Shown: in pieces, positions 52,549 to 62,730 of the stretch
Layout: every line of letters starts with the position of its first letter
Numbering within the stretch: the stretch's first letter is position 1
Assembly (NCBI RefSeq): GCF_012926525.1
Contig: NZ_JABBNI010000063.1
Location: 186,001 to 250,000 of the forward strand
Length of the DNA stretch: 64,000 nt
Reading direction: 5' to 3'
From: Clostridium muellerianum
GTDB taxonomy: Bacteria; Bacillota; Clostridia; Clostridiales; Clostridiaceae
Notes under the pieces: generated by a model
Seen by the model: the letters and a program-made list of their open reading frames with translations, nothing else
Database searches by the model: none
What the model was told of the DNA's origin: nothing
Translations under genes and position numbers: made by a program

Positions 52549-54072
52549 TTATTTAATAAGACTTTTTCCTGTCATTTCTTTAGGCACATCAAGCCCCATA
52601 ACTTGAAGCATAGTTGGTGCTATATCAGCTAATATACCATTGTCCTTCATTGGTTTAGCATTTGATGCTACATATAAAAATGGTACTGGGTCCGTTGTAT
52701 GTGCTGTCATAGGCTTTCCTGTAGAATAATCTATCATTTGCTCCGCGTTTCCGTGATCTGCAGTTATAAATACAGTACCGCTCTTCTCTAATACCTTATC
52801 TACAACTTTACCTAAACATTCATCTACAGTTTCTACAGCTTTTTTAGCTGCTTCAAATATACCTGTATGTCCTACCATATCTGGATTTGCAAAATTTAAT
52901 ATTATCATATCATATTTATCTTCATCTATTCTTTTTAAAAGTTCATCTGTTACCTTATATGCGCTCATTTCTGGTTGAAGATCATAAGTTGCAACTTTTG
53001 GTGATGGTATAAGTGCTCTATCTTCACCTTTATTTGGTTCTTCTACTCCACCATTAAAGAAAAATGTTACATGCGCATACTTTTCAGTTTCAGCTATCCT
53101 TAACTGCCTTTTGCCAAGTTTACTTACGTATTCACCTAAAGTATTTGAGTAACTTTCATTTTCAAATGCAACATCTACACCTTCCAAAGTAACATCATAC
53201 TGTGTCATTGTTACAAATGTAAGATCTAAAGCTTCTCTTGAAAATCCATCAAATACCTTATCATTTATAGCTCTTGTAATTTCTCTCGCTCTATCTGGTC
53301 TAAAGTTAAAGAATATTACTGAATCCTTATCTTTTATTGAAGCTTCTGGAGATTTTTCTATAACTGTTGGAAGTACAAATTCATCTGTTTTATTGTCATT
53401 ATAAGAGCTTTCCACAGCCTGCATAGCAGTACTAGCTTCTTCACCTTTTCCAAGCACTAACGCATTATATGCAAGTTGAATTCTTTCCCATCTCTTATCT
53501 CTATCCATAGCATAGTATCTTCCAGATACTGTAGCTATTTTTCCTATTCCGATTTCCTTCATATAATTTTCTATGTCTTCTATATATTCCTTTGCTGAAG
53601 CTGGTGGAACATCTCTTCCATCAAGAAATGCATGGACATATACCTTTTTTACACTCTTTGCCTTTGCAAGTTTCAAAATTCCTTTTAAATGTTCTATATG
53701 AGAATGCACGCCACCTGGTGATAACAGACCCATTATGTGAAGCGTTGCGTTGTTTTTTATTGCATTATCTACTGCCTTATTTAATGCCTTATTTTCAAAA
53801 AAATCTCCATCATTAATGGATTTAGTTATTCTAGTTAATGCCTGATATATTACTCTTCCCGCACCTATATTTAAATGACCAACTTCTGAGTTTCCCATTT
53901 GTCCTTCTGGAAGTCCAACACTTAAACCACTAGCTCCTAATTGAGTATGTGGGTAATTATTATACAGTTTATCAAAATTTGGCTTATGAGCTGCCTTTAC
54001 TGCATTTCCATCTTCTCTATCTGTAAGCCCGAAGCCATCTAGTATCATTAACATTACTGGTTTCTTGTTCAT
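52549..54072 (-). CDS. gpmI: 2,3-bisphosphoglycerate-independent phosphoglycerate mutase
   Basis: 507 residues from the ATG after GGAGGTAAAT. Alkaline-phosphatase-superfamily enzyme with two manganese ions: LMILDGFG (first Asp), the phospho-serine in [27 protein letters not shown] and [11 protein letters not shown] metal ligands. Converts 3- to 2-phosphoglycerate. Follows tpiA in the cluster. Confidence 0.97.
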   Translation of the reverse strand: MNKKPVMLMILDGFGLTDREDGNAVKAAHKPNFDKLYNNYPHTQLGASGLSVGLPEGQMGNSEVGHLNIGAGRVIYQALTRITKSINDGDFFENKALNKAVDNAIKNNATLHIMGLLSPGGVHSHIEHLKGILKLAKAKSVKKVYVHAFLDGRDVPPASAKEYIEDIENYMKEIGIGKIATVSGRYYAMDRDKRWERIQLAYNALVLGKGEEASTAMQAVESSYNDNKTDEFVLPTVIEKSPEASIKDKDSVIFFNFRPDRAREITRAINDKVFDGFSREALDLTFVTMTQYDVTLEGVDVAFENESYSNTLGEYVSKLGKRQLRIAETEKYAHVTFFFNGGVEEPNKGEDRALIPSPKVATYDLQPEMSAYKVTDELLKRIDEDKYDMIILNFANPDMVGHTGIFEAAKKAVETVDECLGKVVDKVLEKSGTVFITADHGNAEQMIDYSTGKPMTAHTTDPVPFLYVASNAKPMKDNGILADIAPTMLQVMGLDVPKEMTGKSLIK

Positions 54073-54097
54073 ATTTACCTCCAAAACTTATTAAATT

Positions 54098-54138
54098 AAT
54101 AACTCAACTTTTTTTTGAGAGGAGAAAGTTGAGTTATT
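54098..54138. repeat. Short palindrome related to the intergenic repeat family
   Basis: AATAACTCAACTTT/AAAGTTGAGTTATT around TTTTTGAGAGGAG; AACTCAACTTTTTTGAGAGGA recurs at 60028. Lies between tpiA and gpmI and may attenuate transcription. Confidence 0.6.
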
Positions 54139-54150
54139 AATTCTTAATCC

Positions 54151-54897
54151 TTAGTAATTTACTATTGCTGCAAAATCTGCTGCTTTTAAGCTTGCTCCAC
54201 CAACTAAGGCACCATCTATATCTGACTTGGCCATTTGTGCTTTTATTGTAGCTGGTTTTACCGATCCACCGTATTGAATTCTTGTTTTTTCTGCTGTTTC
54301 TTTTCCGTACATTGAAGCAATTACACTTCTAATATGAGCTATTGTTTCATTAGCCTGCTCATCTGTAGCTGTCTTACCAGTTCCTATAGCCCAGATTGGT
54401 TCATAAGCTACAACTAACTTTTCTACTTGTTCCTTTGTAAGTCCTTCTAAATCCAATTTTATCTGTCTTCCTAAAACTTCTTCAGTTACATTTTTTTCTC
54501 TTTCTTCTAAAGTTTCTCCACAACAAACTATTGGAATTAAGTTATGTCCAAACGCTTTTTTAACTTTTTTATTTACAGTTTCATCTGTTTCATTAAAGTA
54601 TTGTCTTCTTTCACTGTGTCCAATTATTACATAATCTACTCCCATTTTCTCAAGCATTGAAGGTGACACCTCTCCTGTAAATGCTCCGCTTTCTTCAAAG
54701 TACATGTTTTGTGCTCCCACTTTTATGTTGCTTCCTTTAACTGCTTTTAATACAGCATCTAAACATACAAAAGTAGGACATACAACTACATCACATTTAG
54801 CATCCTTTACAAGACCTTTTAATTCCTCAACTAATTTTAATCCTTCTTCTACAGTATTATTCATTTTCCAGTTTCCAGCTATTATTGCTTTTCTCAT
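54151..54897 (-). CDS. tpiA: Triosephosphate isomerase
   Basis: 248 residues, the family's usual length. AGNWKMN with the active-site lysine (Lys11 region), GHSERRQYF with His96-equivalent, and [14 protein letters not shown] with the catalytic glutamate, then GGSVKP. Interconverts dihydroxyacetone phosphate and glyceraldehyde 3-phosphate. Starts 30 bp after pgk. Confidence 0.98.
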   Translation of the reverse strand: MRKAIIAGNWKMNNTVEEGLKLVEELKGLVKDAKCDVVVCPTFVCLDAVLKAVKGSNIKVGAQNMYFEESGAFTGEVSPSMLEKMGVDYVIIGHSERRQYFNETDETVNKKVKKAFGHNLIPIVCCGETLEEREKNVTEEVLGRQIKLDLEGLTKEQVEKLVVAYEPIWAIGTGKTATDEQANETIAHIRSVIASMYGKETAEKTRIQYGGSVKPATIKAQMAKSDIDGALVGGASLKAADFAAIVNY

Positions 54898-54927
54898 TAT
54901 AAATTACCCCTATCCTTTTTTATTTTA

Positions 54928-56121
54928 CTATTTATTATTAAGTGCCTCTATTCCTGGTAAAGCCTTTCCTTCTAAGAATTCAAGCGAAGCTCCACCACCA
55001 GTTGAAATATGAGTCATTTTGTCTCCAAAACCTAATGTGTTAACAGCAGCAGCGCTATCTCCACCACCTATAACAGTTGTAGCATTTGCATCAGCCATAG
55101 CTTTAGCAACTGCAATAGTTCCCTTTGCAAAATTTTCAAATTCAAAAACTCCCATTGGTCCGTTCCAAACTACTGTTTTAGCATCTTTAATAGCATCAGC
55201 ATAAATTTTTGAAGTCTTTGGTCCAATATCTAATCCCATGTGTCCTTCAGGAATATTGGCATCTTCTGTGGTAACTGGAGTTGTATCTGCTGCAAATTTT
55301 TCTCCAACTACATTATCTACTGGAAGTAATAATTTAACTCCCTTAGCTTTAGCTTTTTCCATCATTTCTTTAGCATAATCTACTTTATCTGCTTCAAGAA
55401 GTGAAGTTCCAATAGTGTATCCTTGAGCCTTCAAGAATGTATATGCCATTCCTCCACCGATTATTAATGTATTTACTTTTTCAAGTAAATTGTTTATAAC
55501 ATTAATTTTATCTGATACTTTAGCACCACCAAGTATTGCAACAAATGGTCTTTCTGGTGTATTTACAGCTTCTCCTAAGAATTTTAATTCTTTTTGAATT
55601 AAATATCCGCATACAGCAGTATCAACAAATTGTGTAACTCCAACTGTTGAACAGTGCGCTCTATGAGCTGTTCCAAAAGCATCATTTACATATATATCAG
55701 CAAGAGAAGCTAATTCTTTTGAAAATACTTCTTCATTTTTTCCTTCTTCTTTTCTAAATCTTGTGTTTTCTAATAAAACAACATCTCCATCTTTCATTTC
55801 AGCTACTGCTTTTTTAGCATTTTCTCCAACAACTGTATCATCAGCAGCAAAAACTACTTCTTTTCCAAGCATTTCTGATAATCTTTTAGCTACTGGTGCT
55901 AATGTCAACTTTGGATCTGGTCCTTTAGCTTTTCCAAGATGTGAACAAAGCACAACTTTAGCTCCTTTTCCTATTAAATATTTTATAGTTGGCATTGCTC
56001 CAACTAATCTATTTTCATCAGTTATAACACCATCTTTTAGTGGTACATTAAAATCACATCTCACTAGTACTTTTCTTCCACTTAACTCTACATCTTCAAT
56101 TGTTTTTTTATTAAAAGCCAT
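54928..56121 (-). CDS. pgk: Phosphoglycerate kinase
   Basis: 397 residues. N-terminal [15 protein letters not shown] and HLGKAKGP bind phosphoglycerate; C-terminal GGGDSAAAV and GPMGVFEF bind ATP. Makes ATP from 1,3-bisphosphoglycerate. 212 bp after gap, with a hairpin between them that may lower expression relative to gap. Confidence 0.98.
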   Translation of the reverse strand: MAFNKKTIEDVELSGRKVLVRCDFNVPLKDGVITDENRLVGAMPTIKYLIGKGAKVVLCSHLGKAKGPDPKLTLAPVAKRLSEMLGKEVVFAADDTVVGENAKKAVAEMKDGDVVLLENTRFRKEEGKNEEVFSKELASLADIYVNDAFGTAHRAHCSTVGVTQFVDTAVCGYLIQKELKFLGEAVNTPERPFVAILGGAKVSDKINVINNLLEKVNTLIIGGGMAYTFLKAQGYTIGTSLLEADKVDYAKEMMEKAKAKGVKLLLPVDNVVGEKFAADTTPVTTEDANIPEGHMGLDIGPKTSKIYADAIKDAKTVVWNGPMGVFEFENFAKGTIAVAKAMADANATTVIGGGDSAAAVNTLGFGDKMTHISTGGGASLEFLEGKALPGIEALNNK

Positions 56122-56212
56122 TTAAAATACACCCCTTCTTTTTAAATTACAGAATACAAAATGATTAACTTTTAGGTAAAGCTTTTCTTTCCCTTTTCCA
56201 TACTTTGAAAAA

Positions 56213-56248
56213 GGTCTGGCCTTATAGCCCAAACTACAAAACCAGACC
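56213..56248 (-). terminator. Hairpin between gap and pgk
   Basis: Stem GGTCTGG/CCAGACC followed on the minus strand by TTTTTC. Likely a partial terminator or an mRNA-processing barrier, since pgk follows on the same strand. Confidence 0.65.
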
Positions 56249-56333
56249 CTATTTATTTAATTTAACCCATTTAAATTTAAATTTCAATCTAAATTAAGTT
56301 TATAATTTCCAATGCTTGTAACTAATACTTAAA

Positions 56334-57344
56334 TTACTTTAAGAATTTAGCAAAATGCTTTATAGTTCTAACCATTTGACTAGTGTATGAATTTTCGTTA
56401 TCATACCATGCAACTGTTTGAACTTGATATAAATCTTCTCCAATTTTAGAAACCATTGTTTGAGTTGCATCGAATAAAGAACCATAAGTGATTCCAACGA
56501 TATCAGAAGATACTAATTGTTCTTCAGTATAACCGAAAGATTCATTTGAAGCTGCTTTCATAGCAGCGTTGATTCCTTCAACTGTAACGTCTTTTCCTTT
56601 AACAACTGAAACTAAGATTGTTGTTGAACCAGTTGGAACTGGAACCCTTTGTGCAGAACCGATTAATTTTCCTTTTAATTCTGGAATAACTAATCCTATA
56701 GCTTTTGCAGCTCCTGTTGAGTTTGGAACTATATTTACAGCTGCTGCTCTAGCACGTCTGAAATCGCCTTTTCTATGTGGTCCGTCTAATACCATTTGGT
56801 CTCCAGTATAAGCATGAATTGTTGACATTATACCAGATTGAATTGGTGCATAATCATTAAGTGCTTTAGCCATTGGAGCTAAACAGTTAGTTGTACATGA
56901 CGCAGCTGAAATTATGTGATCTTCAGCAGTTACTATATCATGGTTTACATTGAATACAACTGTTGGAAGATCATTACCAGCTGGAGCTGAAATAACAACT
57001 TTCTTAGCACCTGCATTAATGTGTGCTTGAGATTTTGCCTTAGATACATAGAAACCAGTACATTCAAGTACTACATCTACTCCAAGTTCTCCCCATGGAA
57101 GTTTTGAAGCATCAGCTTCTGCATATATTTTTATTTCTTTTCCATTAACAACGATAGAAGACTCTTTAGCTTCTACTGTTCCTTGGTATCTACCTTGAGA
57201 TGAATCATATTTTAATAGGTGTGCTAACATCTTAGTATCTGTCAAGTCGTTGATTGCAACAACATCATATCCCTCTGCACCGAACATTTGTCTGAATGCA
57301 AGACGTCCTATACGTCCAAATCCATTAATAGCTACTTTAACCAT
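56334..57344 (-). CDS. gap: Glyceraldehyde-3-phosphate dehydrogenase
   Basis: 336 residues. NAD-binding [15 protein letters not shown] at the N-terminus and the catalytic cysteine in [12 protein letters not shown] (about 150). Glycolytic type (residue pattern AINDLTDT for NAD). Directly downstream of cggR by 60 bp and so under its promoter. GGAGGAATTATAA precedes the start. Confidence 0.98.
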   Translation of the reverse strand: MVKVAINGFGRIGRLAFRQMFGAEGYDVVAINDLTDTKMLAHLLKYDSSQGRYQGTVEAKESSIVVNGKEIKIYAEADASKLPWGELGVDVVLECTGFYVSKAKSQAHINAGAKKVVISAPAGNDLPTVVFNVNHDIVTAEDHIISAASCTTNCLAPMAKALNDYAPIQSGIMSTIHAYTGDQMVLDGPHRKGDFRRARAAAVNIVPNSTGAAKAIGLVIPELKGKLIGSAQRVPVPTGSTTILVSVVKGKDVTVEGINAAMKAASNESFGYTEEQLVSSDIVGITYGSLFDATQTMVSKIGEDLYQVQTVAWYDNENSYTSQMVRTIKHFAKFLK

Positions 57345-57404
57345 TTATAATTCCTCCTAAAATTTATAAATATTTTATATATATATTAATTTAAAATTTG
57401 TTAA

Positions 57405-58430
57405 CTATTTTATAATATTTAATATCTCTCTTGCTGCACCCTCATCTGTAATAAGCACACTATTATTATTATTTATTTCTGTAGAAATTATAGCTTCTGC
57501 TTTATCTTTTCCACCAGATACAGCTATACGGGTTTCTATATTGGAAATATCTTCAATCCTAGCTCCTATACTAGATGTAGAATATACAATTTCACCTTGT
57601 TTATTAAAATAATATCCAAAGGCCTCTCCTACAGCTCCTACCTCTTCTATTTTTTGCACTTCTTCACTAGAAAGTCCCCTTCTACGAGCCATCTGATCTG
57701 CTCTTCCAATTCCATATATTAACATATTGGCATTGTGTAAAATATTCAATATGTCTTTTATATCTTTTTCCTCAATTATAGTACTCATAGCTTTATTACT
57801 TAAATTTTCAGGAACATGAAGTAATTTGTAACTTCCTTCTATTTTATTTGCAAGGTTTGCTGCCAGTGTATTAGCTTGAATTTCAACATTTCTTCCAAGT
57901 CCGCCTCTAGCAGGTACTACCATCACATTCTTCATATTTGACATTTTAGGCATATTATCTATTACTTCTTTTATTGTAAATCCTCCAGTGATACCAATTA
58001 TGCTATCAGCTTTTATGACATTTTTTAAGTAAGTAGCTGCTGTCCTTCCAAGTTCATTCATAACTGTTTTATCTTCATATATATCGCCTGGAACGACTAT
58101 AACATCCTTCAACCTTAGACTTTCTTTTATAGCGATTTCGATATCTGACAAACCTTTTATTTCATGAATAAAATCTTTAAGTTTGTCAATTATTTCTTCA
58201 CCGCTTTCAGTTATACTCATACCTGGAGTATTTATTTCAATAAAGTTTTGATTCTTTAGAAAGTTTATTTCTGTTCTTACTATTCTTTCTCCAATTCCTA
58301 AATTATTGGCCAATACTCTTCTTCCAATAGGTTGATTGTAGTATATAGTTCTAAGTATGTTGTATCTTTTTTCTAATAGTTCTACCAGTTCTGGTACTAT
58401 TTTTTGTTGTAACTTTAATAATTGTTCCAT
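57405..58430 (-). CDS. cggR: Central glycolytic genes regulator (CggR, SorC family)
   Basis: 341 residues from the ATG after AAGGAG; a start at 58451 would precede the ribosome site. N-terminal HTH (RRVLANNLGIGERIVRTEIN) and a C-terminal sugar-phosphate-binding domain (VVPARGGLGRNVEIQANTLA, IYGIGRADQMARRRGLSSEE, VGEAFGYYFNKQG). In Bacillus it represses the gap operon until fructose-1,6-bisphosphate binds. Here it heads the same cluster and has its own direct-repeat operator at 58455-58483. Confidence 0.95.
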   Translation of the reverse strand: MEQLLKLQQKIVPELVELLEKRYNILRTIYYNQPIGRRVLANNLGIGERIVRTEINFLKNQNFIEINTPGMSITESGEEIIDKLKDFIHEIKGLSDIEIAIKESLRLKDVIVVPGDIYEDKTVMNELGRTAATYLKNVIKADSIIGITGGFTIKEVIDNMPKMSNMKNVMVVPARGGLGRNVEIQANTLAANLANKIEGSYKLLHVPENLSNKAMSTIIEEKDIKDILNILHNANMLIYGIGRADQMARRRGLSSEEVQKIEEVGAVGEAFGYYFNKQGEIVYSTSSIGARIEDISNIETRIAVSGGKDKAEAIISTEINNNNSVLITDEGAAREILNIIK

Positions 58431-58454
58431 ATAAATACTCCTTTGGTCCATTGG

Positions 58455-58492
58455 TGTCCCACCACCTTGATTTATGTCCCACCTATATTATA
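58455..58492 (-). promoter_or_regulatory. cggR-gap promoter and CggR operator
   Basis: On the minus strand TATAAT (58492-58487) is followed by two direct repeats GGTGGGACA (58483-58475 and 58463-58455), exactly 20 bp apart, two helical turns. The -35 area is only weakly matched (TTTAAA). The GGGACA repeats match the known CggR operator pattern, and their place downstream of -10 fits a roadblock-type repressor. Confidence 0.75.
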
Positions 58493-58563
58493 AAATAAAT
58501 AAATTATTTTTTAAATAGTATTTCGAAAAAAAATGTTAACAAAATGTGAACAATAGGGAGAAC

Positions 58564-59931
58564 TTAGAATCTTTTCCTCCCTTTTGATGATTTTATTCCA
58601 ATTTCCTCTCTATATTTTGCTACAGTTCTTCTCGAAATATTCATATTCCTATCAGTCAATATATCACATATAGCTTGATCTGATAATGGTTTTTCTTTAT
58701 TTTCTTCTTCTATTAATTCTTTTATAGCATTTTTAATTATTTTAGCAGAAACATCTTCTCCTGTATTAGATTTATATAATCCAGTAGTAAATAAATCCTT
58801 AATCTTTATAGTTCCTCTTTTAGTATATATGTATTTTTCTCTTATTGCTCTGCTAATAGTTGACTCATGCATATCCAAACTTTCTGCTATTTCTTTTAAT
58901 GTCATAGGTTTTAAATATTGATCACCATAATCGAAATAATCTCTTTGAAACTCTAATATTTTTTCCAAGACCCTGTATATAGTACTCTTTCTATGTTGTA
59001 TACTTTTCATTAAAAATACAGCGCTGTTTAACTTTTCTTTTACATAATTCACTGCATTTTTATCATTGTCATTTTGAATTATCTCTTTATACATTGTATT
59101 TATACTAAGCTTAGGTACAGCAGAATCATTCATAATTATATAATATTCGTTATCTATTTTCCTAATTTCAGCATCTGGCACTATGTACTTTACATCTTCT
59201 CCTGTATAAAAGCCTCTTGATGGTCTTGGTTGTAATGATTTTATTATATCTCCATAAGCTTGTGCCCCTTTTACATTCATATCTAATTCTTTTGCTATAA
59301 CATTATATTTATTTTCTGCCAAAAGCTCCAAAAATTTATCTACTATTGTATATATTTTTTCATCTTTTAGTCCTTTTCTATCTATTTGTATTTTTAAGCA
59401 TTCCTTTAAATCTCTTGCACCTATACCTTCTGGATCTAAAGATTGTATGGTTTTTATGCAATGCTTCGTAAGCTTTTCTGATATTTTAAGCTCTTCCATA
59501 ATTTCTTCATCAGAAATATCCAAATATCCTCTCTCATCTATGTTCTCAACTATATATAAACAAACAGCTTTCACGTAATCCTTTTCAGCTAAATCTCTTA
59601 TCTGTTCCTGCAAATATTCTTTAAGTGACTTTTTCTCTGAAATAAAATTAAAAGGAGAGATTTCTTCTTCATCACTTTTTTCATAATTACTATGGCTATA
59701 GTTATCAAATTCCAAATATTTAATTAATTGTTTGTAATCAAGTTCATTTCTATTTTCATTATCTTTTGCATTACTTTTAGTCTCTATAACAGGATTTTCC
59801 TGCACTTCTTTTTCAACATATTCTTGAAGCTCAAAACTAGACATCTGAAGTAACTTAACTGATAATTGCATTTCTTGAGTCATTACTAACTTTTGTTCTT
59901 GAGTCAAACTTAAACTAAAATCCATATTCAT
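58564..59931 (-). CDS. rpoN: RNA polymerase sigma-54 factor
   Basis: 455 residues. Gln-rich activator-binding region I (LTQEQKLVMTQEMQLSVKLL, QMSSFELQEYV), core-binding region, and the C-terminal DNA-binding part with the RpoN box RRTVAKYREEIGI. Directs transcription from -24/-12 promoters with enhancer-binding proteins. Lies upstream of cggR on the same strand but ends 134 bp away; the two have separate promoters. Confidence 0.96.
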   Translation of the reverse strand: MNMDFSLSLTQEQKLVMTQEMQLSVKLLQMSSFELQEYVEKEVQENPVIETKSNAKDNENRNELDYKQLIKYLEFDNYSHSNYEKSDEEEISPFNFISEKKSLKEYLQEQIRDLAEKDYVKAVCLYIVENIDERGYLDISDEEIMEELKISEKLTKHCIKTIQSLDPEGIGARDLKECLKIQIDRKGLKDEKIYTIVDKFLELLAENKYNVIAKELDMNVKGAQAYGDIIKSLQPRPSRGFYTGEDVKYIVPDAEIRKIDNEYYIIMNDSAVPKLSINTMYKEIIQNDNDKNAVNYVKEKLNSAVFLMKSIQHRKSTIYRVLEKILEFQRDYFDYGDQYLKPMTLKEIAESLDMHESTISRAIREKYIYTKRGTIKIKDLFTTGLYKSNTGEDVSAKIIKNAIKELIEEENKEKPLSDQAICDILTDRNMNISRRTVAKYREEIGIKSSKGRKRF

Positions 59932-60024
59932 ATATCCACCCCATTTCCTTTATATTTTAGTTTTTCCTATAATTTATTATACCATGAAAAAAATAAGATA
60001 TAAAAATAACTTTAAATATTAGGA

Positions 60025-60110
60025 ACTCAACTTTTTTGAGAGGACAATTAAAGGTTGATTTTTTGCTAACGCAAAAAAATCCTCCTTCACTGTCCTCTGT
60101 CCTCTTAAAA
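60025..60110. repeat. Palindromic intergenic repeat, copy 3
   Basis: AACTCAACTTTTTTGAGAGG, ACAATTAAAGG, then TTTGCTAACGCAAA hairpin and CCTTCACTGTCCTCTGTCCT. Same family as 46955 and 52201, with its left arm shortened. Confidence 0.7.
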
Positions 60111-60121
60111 ATAATGCATAT

Positions 60122-60155
60122 GAAAAAGAGCTAAGTAATACACCTTAGCTCTTTT
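60122..60155 (-). terminator. Terminator after the BMP lipoprotein gene
   Basis: Perfect 13-bp stem AAAAAGAGCTAAG/CTTAGCTCTTTTT, working on both strands. Confidence 0.9.
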
Positions 60156-60195
60156 TATGTTTCAAATATTTAAATAAAAATTTATGTTTATATTA

Positions 60196-61281
60196 CTATA
60201 TTGCTGGTGCTGTAAAAGTTGCTGCTTCTTCCTTAGTTGTTGGTACTTTTATCTTTCCATCAATTATTGCCTGCTTATACTTTGCAACTAAATCTAATAC
60301 TTCTTTTGGTACATTTTTCTTTGAACTATCTGCTATGTCAACACCATTCTCTTTTAAACCATATACTTTAGTTGTTCCACCTTCAAATTTTGAATCTTTA
60401 GCAAGACTCTTAAGAGTATCATAAGTTGCAGTATCTACTCTCTTCATCATACTTGTAAGTATAACATCATCATATATTGGCTTTTTAGTACTACTATCTA
60501 CTACTGCAACAGCTTGATCCTGGTCAACTCCTATAGCCCAAAGCTTTTTATCTGGTTTACTCATAGCTTTAGCTACTTTGAATAATCCAATACCAGTTCC
60601 ACCAGCTGCATGGTAAATTACATCACATCCACCATTGTACATACTAGTTGCAAGTTCTTCACCCTTAGCTGCATTAGCATAGTCATTAGCATATCTTATA
60701 TCAAATTGTATGTTAGGATTTACAGTTCTTGCTCCAGCCATATAACCAGCTGCAAATCTATTGATTAATTCGAAATCTTTACCACCAATAAAACCTAGTT
60801 TGTTTGTCTTAGTTGTTTTAGCAGCTATAATTCCTGTTAAGAAAGAACCTTCCTGCTCTTTAAAATTAAGTGAAACAACATTTTTCAAGTTAACTTCTGA
60901 ATCTATTATTGCAAACTTTTTATCTGGATATTTCTTAGCTATAGCTTTCATCTGATCTGCCATTTGATATCCTACACCAAATATTAATTCTGATGAATTA
61001 TCTACTAAAGCTTGAAGATTAGGTTGATATTCATCCTTTTTCTTTGATTCGATAGCTTTGTAGTCTATATTTTTTAGCTCATCTTTAGCCTTTTTTATTC
61101 CATTATCTGCAGATTCATTAAATGATTTATCATTTAATCCACCTTCATCAGTTACAAGACCTACCTTAACTGTTTTTGAAGCTGATGATCCCCCTTGACT
61201 TTGGCTTGAACCACAACCCGCAAATAATGAAACTGCCATTACTGCAGTTAAACATATTGCCGATAATTTCTTCTTATTCAT
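60196..61281 (-). CDS. BMP-family ABC substrate-binding lipoprotein
   Basis: 361 residues. Lipoprotein signal with lipobox LFAGCGSS (Cys23). BMP/PnrA fold: GLVTDEGGLNDKSFNESADN, GVGYQMADQMKAIAKKYPDK, FIGGKDFELINRFAAGYMAG, AAGGTGIGLFKVAKAM. Members bind purine nucleosides outside the membrane for an ABC importer. The transporter's other genes are not adjacent. A well conserved leader (281 bp, 61282-61562, including the grdD terminator) shows no riboswitch I can recognise. Confidence 0.92.
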   Translation of the reverse strand: MNKKKLSAICLTAVMAVSLFAGCGSSQSQGGSSASKTVKVGLVTDEGGLNDKSFNESADNGIKKAKDELKNIDYKAIESKKKDEYQPNLQALVDNSSELIFGVGYQMADQMKAIAKKYPDKKFAIIDSEVNLKNVVSLNFKEQEGSFLTGIIAAKTTKTNKLGFIGGKDFELINRFAAGYMAGARTVNPNIQFDIRYANDYANAAKGEELATSMYNGGCDVIYHAAGGTGIGLFKVAKAMSKPDKKLWAIGVDQDQAVAVVDSSTKKPIYDDVILTSMMKRVDTATYDTLKSLAKDSKFEGGTTKVYGLKENGVDIADSSKKNVPKEVLDLVAKYKQAIIDGKIKVPTTKEEAATFTAPAI

Positions 61282-61516
61282 TTATAAATTACCTCCCAAA
61301 GATATATTTTGTATAGCACTAATATATTCTACAAAAGGTTAAGTTTTCCCTGCTTTTGTAACAAATATTTTTGCATTAAATAATTTTATAAACTTGCTCA
61401 ATTTTAAAGTTAGCAATGTTAACTGACCATTTATAGATATATGAAATATCTTATGAATATTTAATGTACTTTATACAAAACATAAATCGAATATGATCAC
61501 TATCCTATATATTTTT

Positions 61517-61552
61517 AAGGGGCTATTGCACTAATTAATGTGTAAGCCCCTT
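61517..61552 (-). terminator. grdD terminator
   Basis: Stem AAGGGGCT/AGCCCCTT after the grdD stop, with T-rich tail on the minus strand. Confidence 0.8.
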
Positions 61553-61562
61553 AAATTATAAA

Positions 61563-62714
61563 TCATTTATATCCTGTTTTCTTTAGTAATTCTATAGCTC
61601 TTTCTTCATCATTTTCATTTACTAGTATCACAGGTCCTGTGCATCCCATGCCACTTTCTGAATATACATCTTCTCTCCATAATACTTTACATGCCTCTTC
61701 AAGATCCAATATATCTATACCAGGTATGGCAAAGGTAACTACCTTTTTAGCTGGAATCTCCACCTTTTCTGATACTATTGGCTTCTCCTTTGATAATAAT
61801 TTATCTATAATATTCTTTAAACCTGATGTACTTGCTAATTTAAACTCAGTTGATGCTTTTGTAAGTACATCATTTTTAGCACAAGTTGCACAATATCTTA
61901 ATGCTTCACACATAAGTGGCGCTCCTGAAGCACGGGAAACTATATTTATGAGTTTATCATAATCTTCACCTATACCTGGTCCATAACCATAACCCAAAGT
62001 TTCATAATTTCCACCTGTTGTAAATGATGAAAATATTTTAACCATAAGGTTTCCTGTTAAAGAATCACATACCATAACATCTGGTGTTCCTGCTAAAATA
62101 TCATTTCCTCTCATTACTGCTCCACCATCTGCCCTTAAAGATTCTGCAAACTTAATATCATATCCACCTTGCTGAAGTTCTTTTAAGGATCTCTCCACAG
62201 TTCTTGCTCCATCCACATTAAGTATTCCTACAGTAGGTTCTTTTATACCTACCGCCTTCGCTACCGCAATTCCAGATATAGCATTCTTTATCATGCCTTC
62301 TACTCTATTGGTAGAGGTAGTTCCTGTAGTTGTTGCAATAATTAGTTCTTTTCCTAAAGCTGGTGTTACTAGCTTTCCAACCGTAGAGACTCCTATTGGA
62401 AAATCAAAGTGCTGGGTTACACAACCATCCAATTGCTTTTTTTCTAAAAGTTCTACCATTTTTTTATGCCCGTCTTCTGCATTCTCAGCTTCTACTACTT
62501 CCAAATCACAATCAACTTTAGGTCCTATAAGCACTACATCAAAATCTCCGTACTTACTCTTAGCCATTTCAGCTGCCTTTACCATTTCTCCTATGCCATG
62601 TTCTGATCCAAAAGTTGTAAGTCCTATTTTTACTTTTTTTGAAAAACTTCCACTTTCAATACCTTCTGCTATTTCATTAAAGACTTCAGCTACTATTTTT
62701 TTTGTGCTATCCAA
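61563..62714 (-). CDS. grdD: Glycine/sarcosine/betaine reductase component C, alpha subunit
   Basis: About 383 residues; likely TTG start at 62714, seven bases after AGGGGGTG (a GTG at 62723 is inside that site). PlsX-like fold: LTTFGSEHGIGEMVKAAEMA, TTGTTSTNRVEGMIKNAISG, DVMVCDSLTGNLMVKIFSSF. The catalytic cysteine near the C-terminus is in SESGMGCTGPVILV. Protein C turns the carboxymethyl group on selenoprotein A into acetyl phosphate, giving ATP. Cytosolic. Follows grdC by 16 bp. Confidence 0.93.
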   Translation of the reverse strand: MDSTKKIVAEVFNEIAEGIESGSFSKKVKIGLTTFGSEHGIGEMVKAAEMAKSKYGDFDVVLIGPKVDCDLEVVEAENAEDGHKKMVELLEKKQLDGCVTQHFDFPIGVSTVGKLVTPALGKELIIATTTGTTSTNRVEGMIKNAISGIAVAKAVGIKEPTVGILNVDGARTVERSLKELQQGGYDIKFAESLRADGGAVMRGNDILAGTPDVMVCDSLTGNLMVKIFSSFTTGGNYETLGYGYGPGIGEDYDKLINIVSRASGAPLMCEALRYCATCAKNDVLTKASTEFKLASTSGLKNIIDKLLSKEKPIVSEKVEIPAKKVVTFAIPGIDILDLEEACKVLWREDVYSESGMGCTGPVILVNENDEERAIELLKKTGYK

Positions 62715-62730
62715 GGTACTCACCCCCTTT

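Noticed and set aside
61282-61562. Possible purine riboswitch ahead of the BMP lipoprotein gene
   Set aside because: The conserved loop and three-way-junction bases of the purine aptamer were not found.
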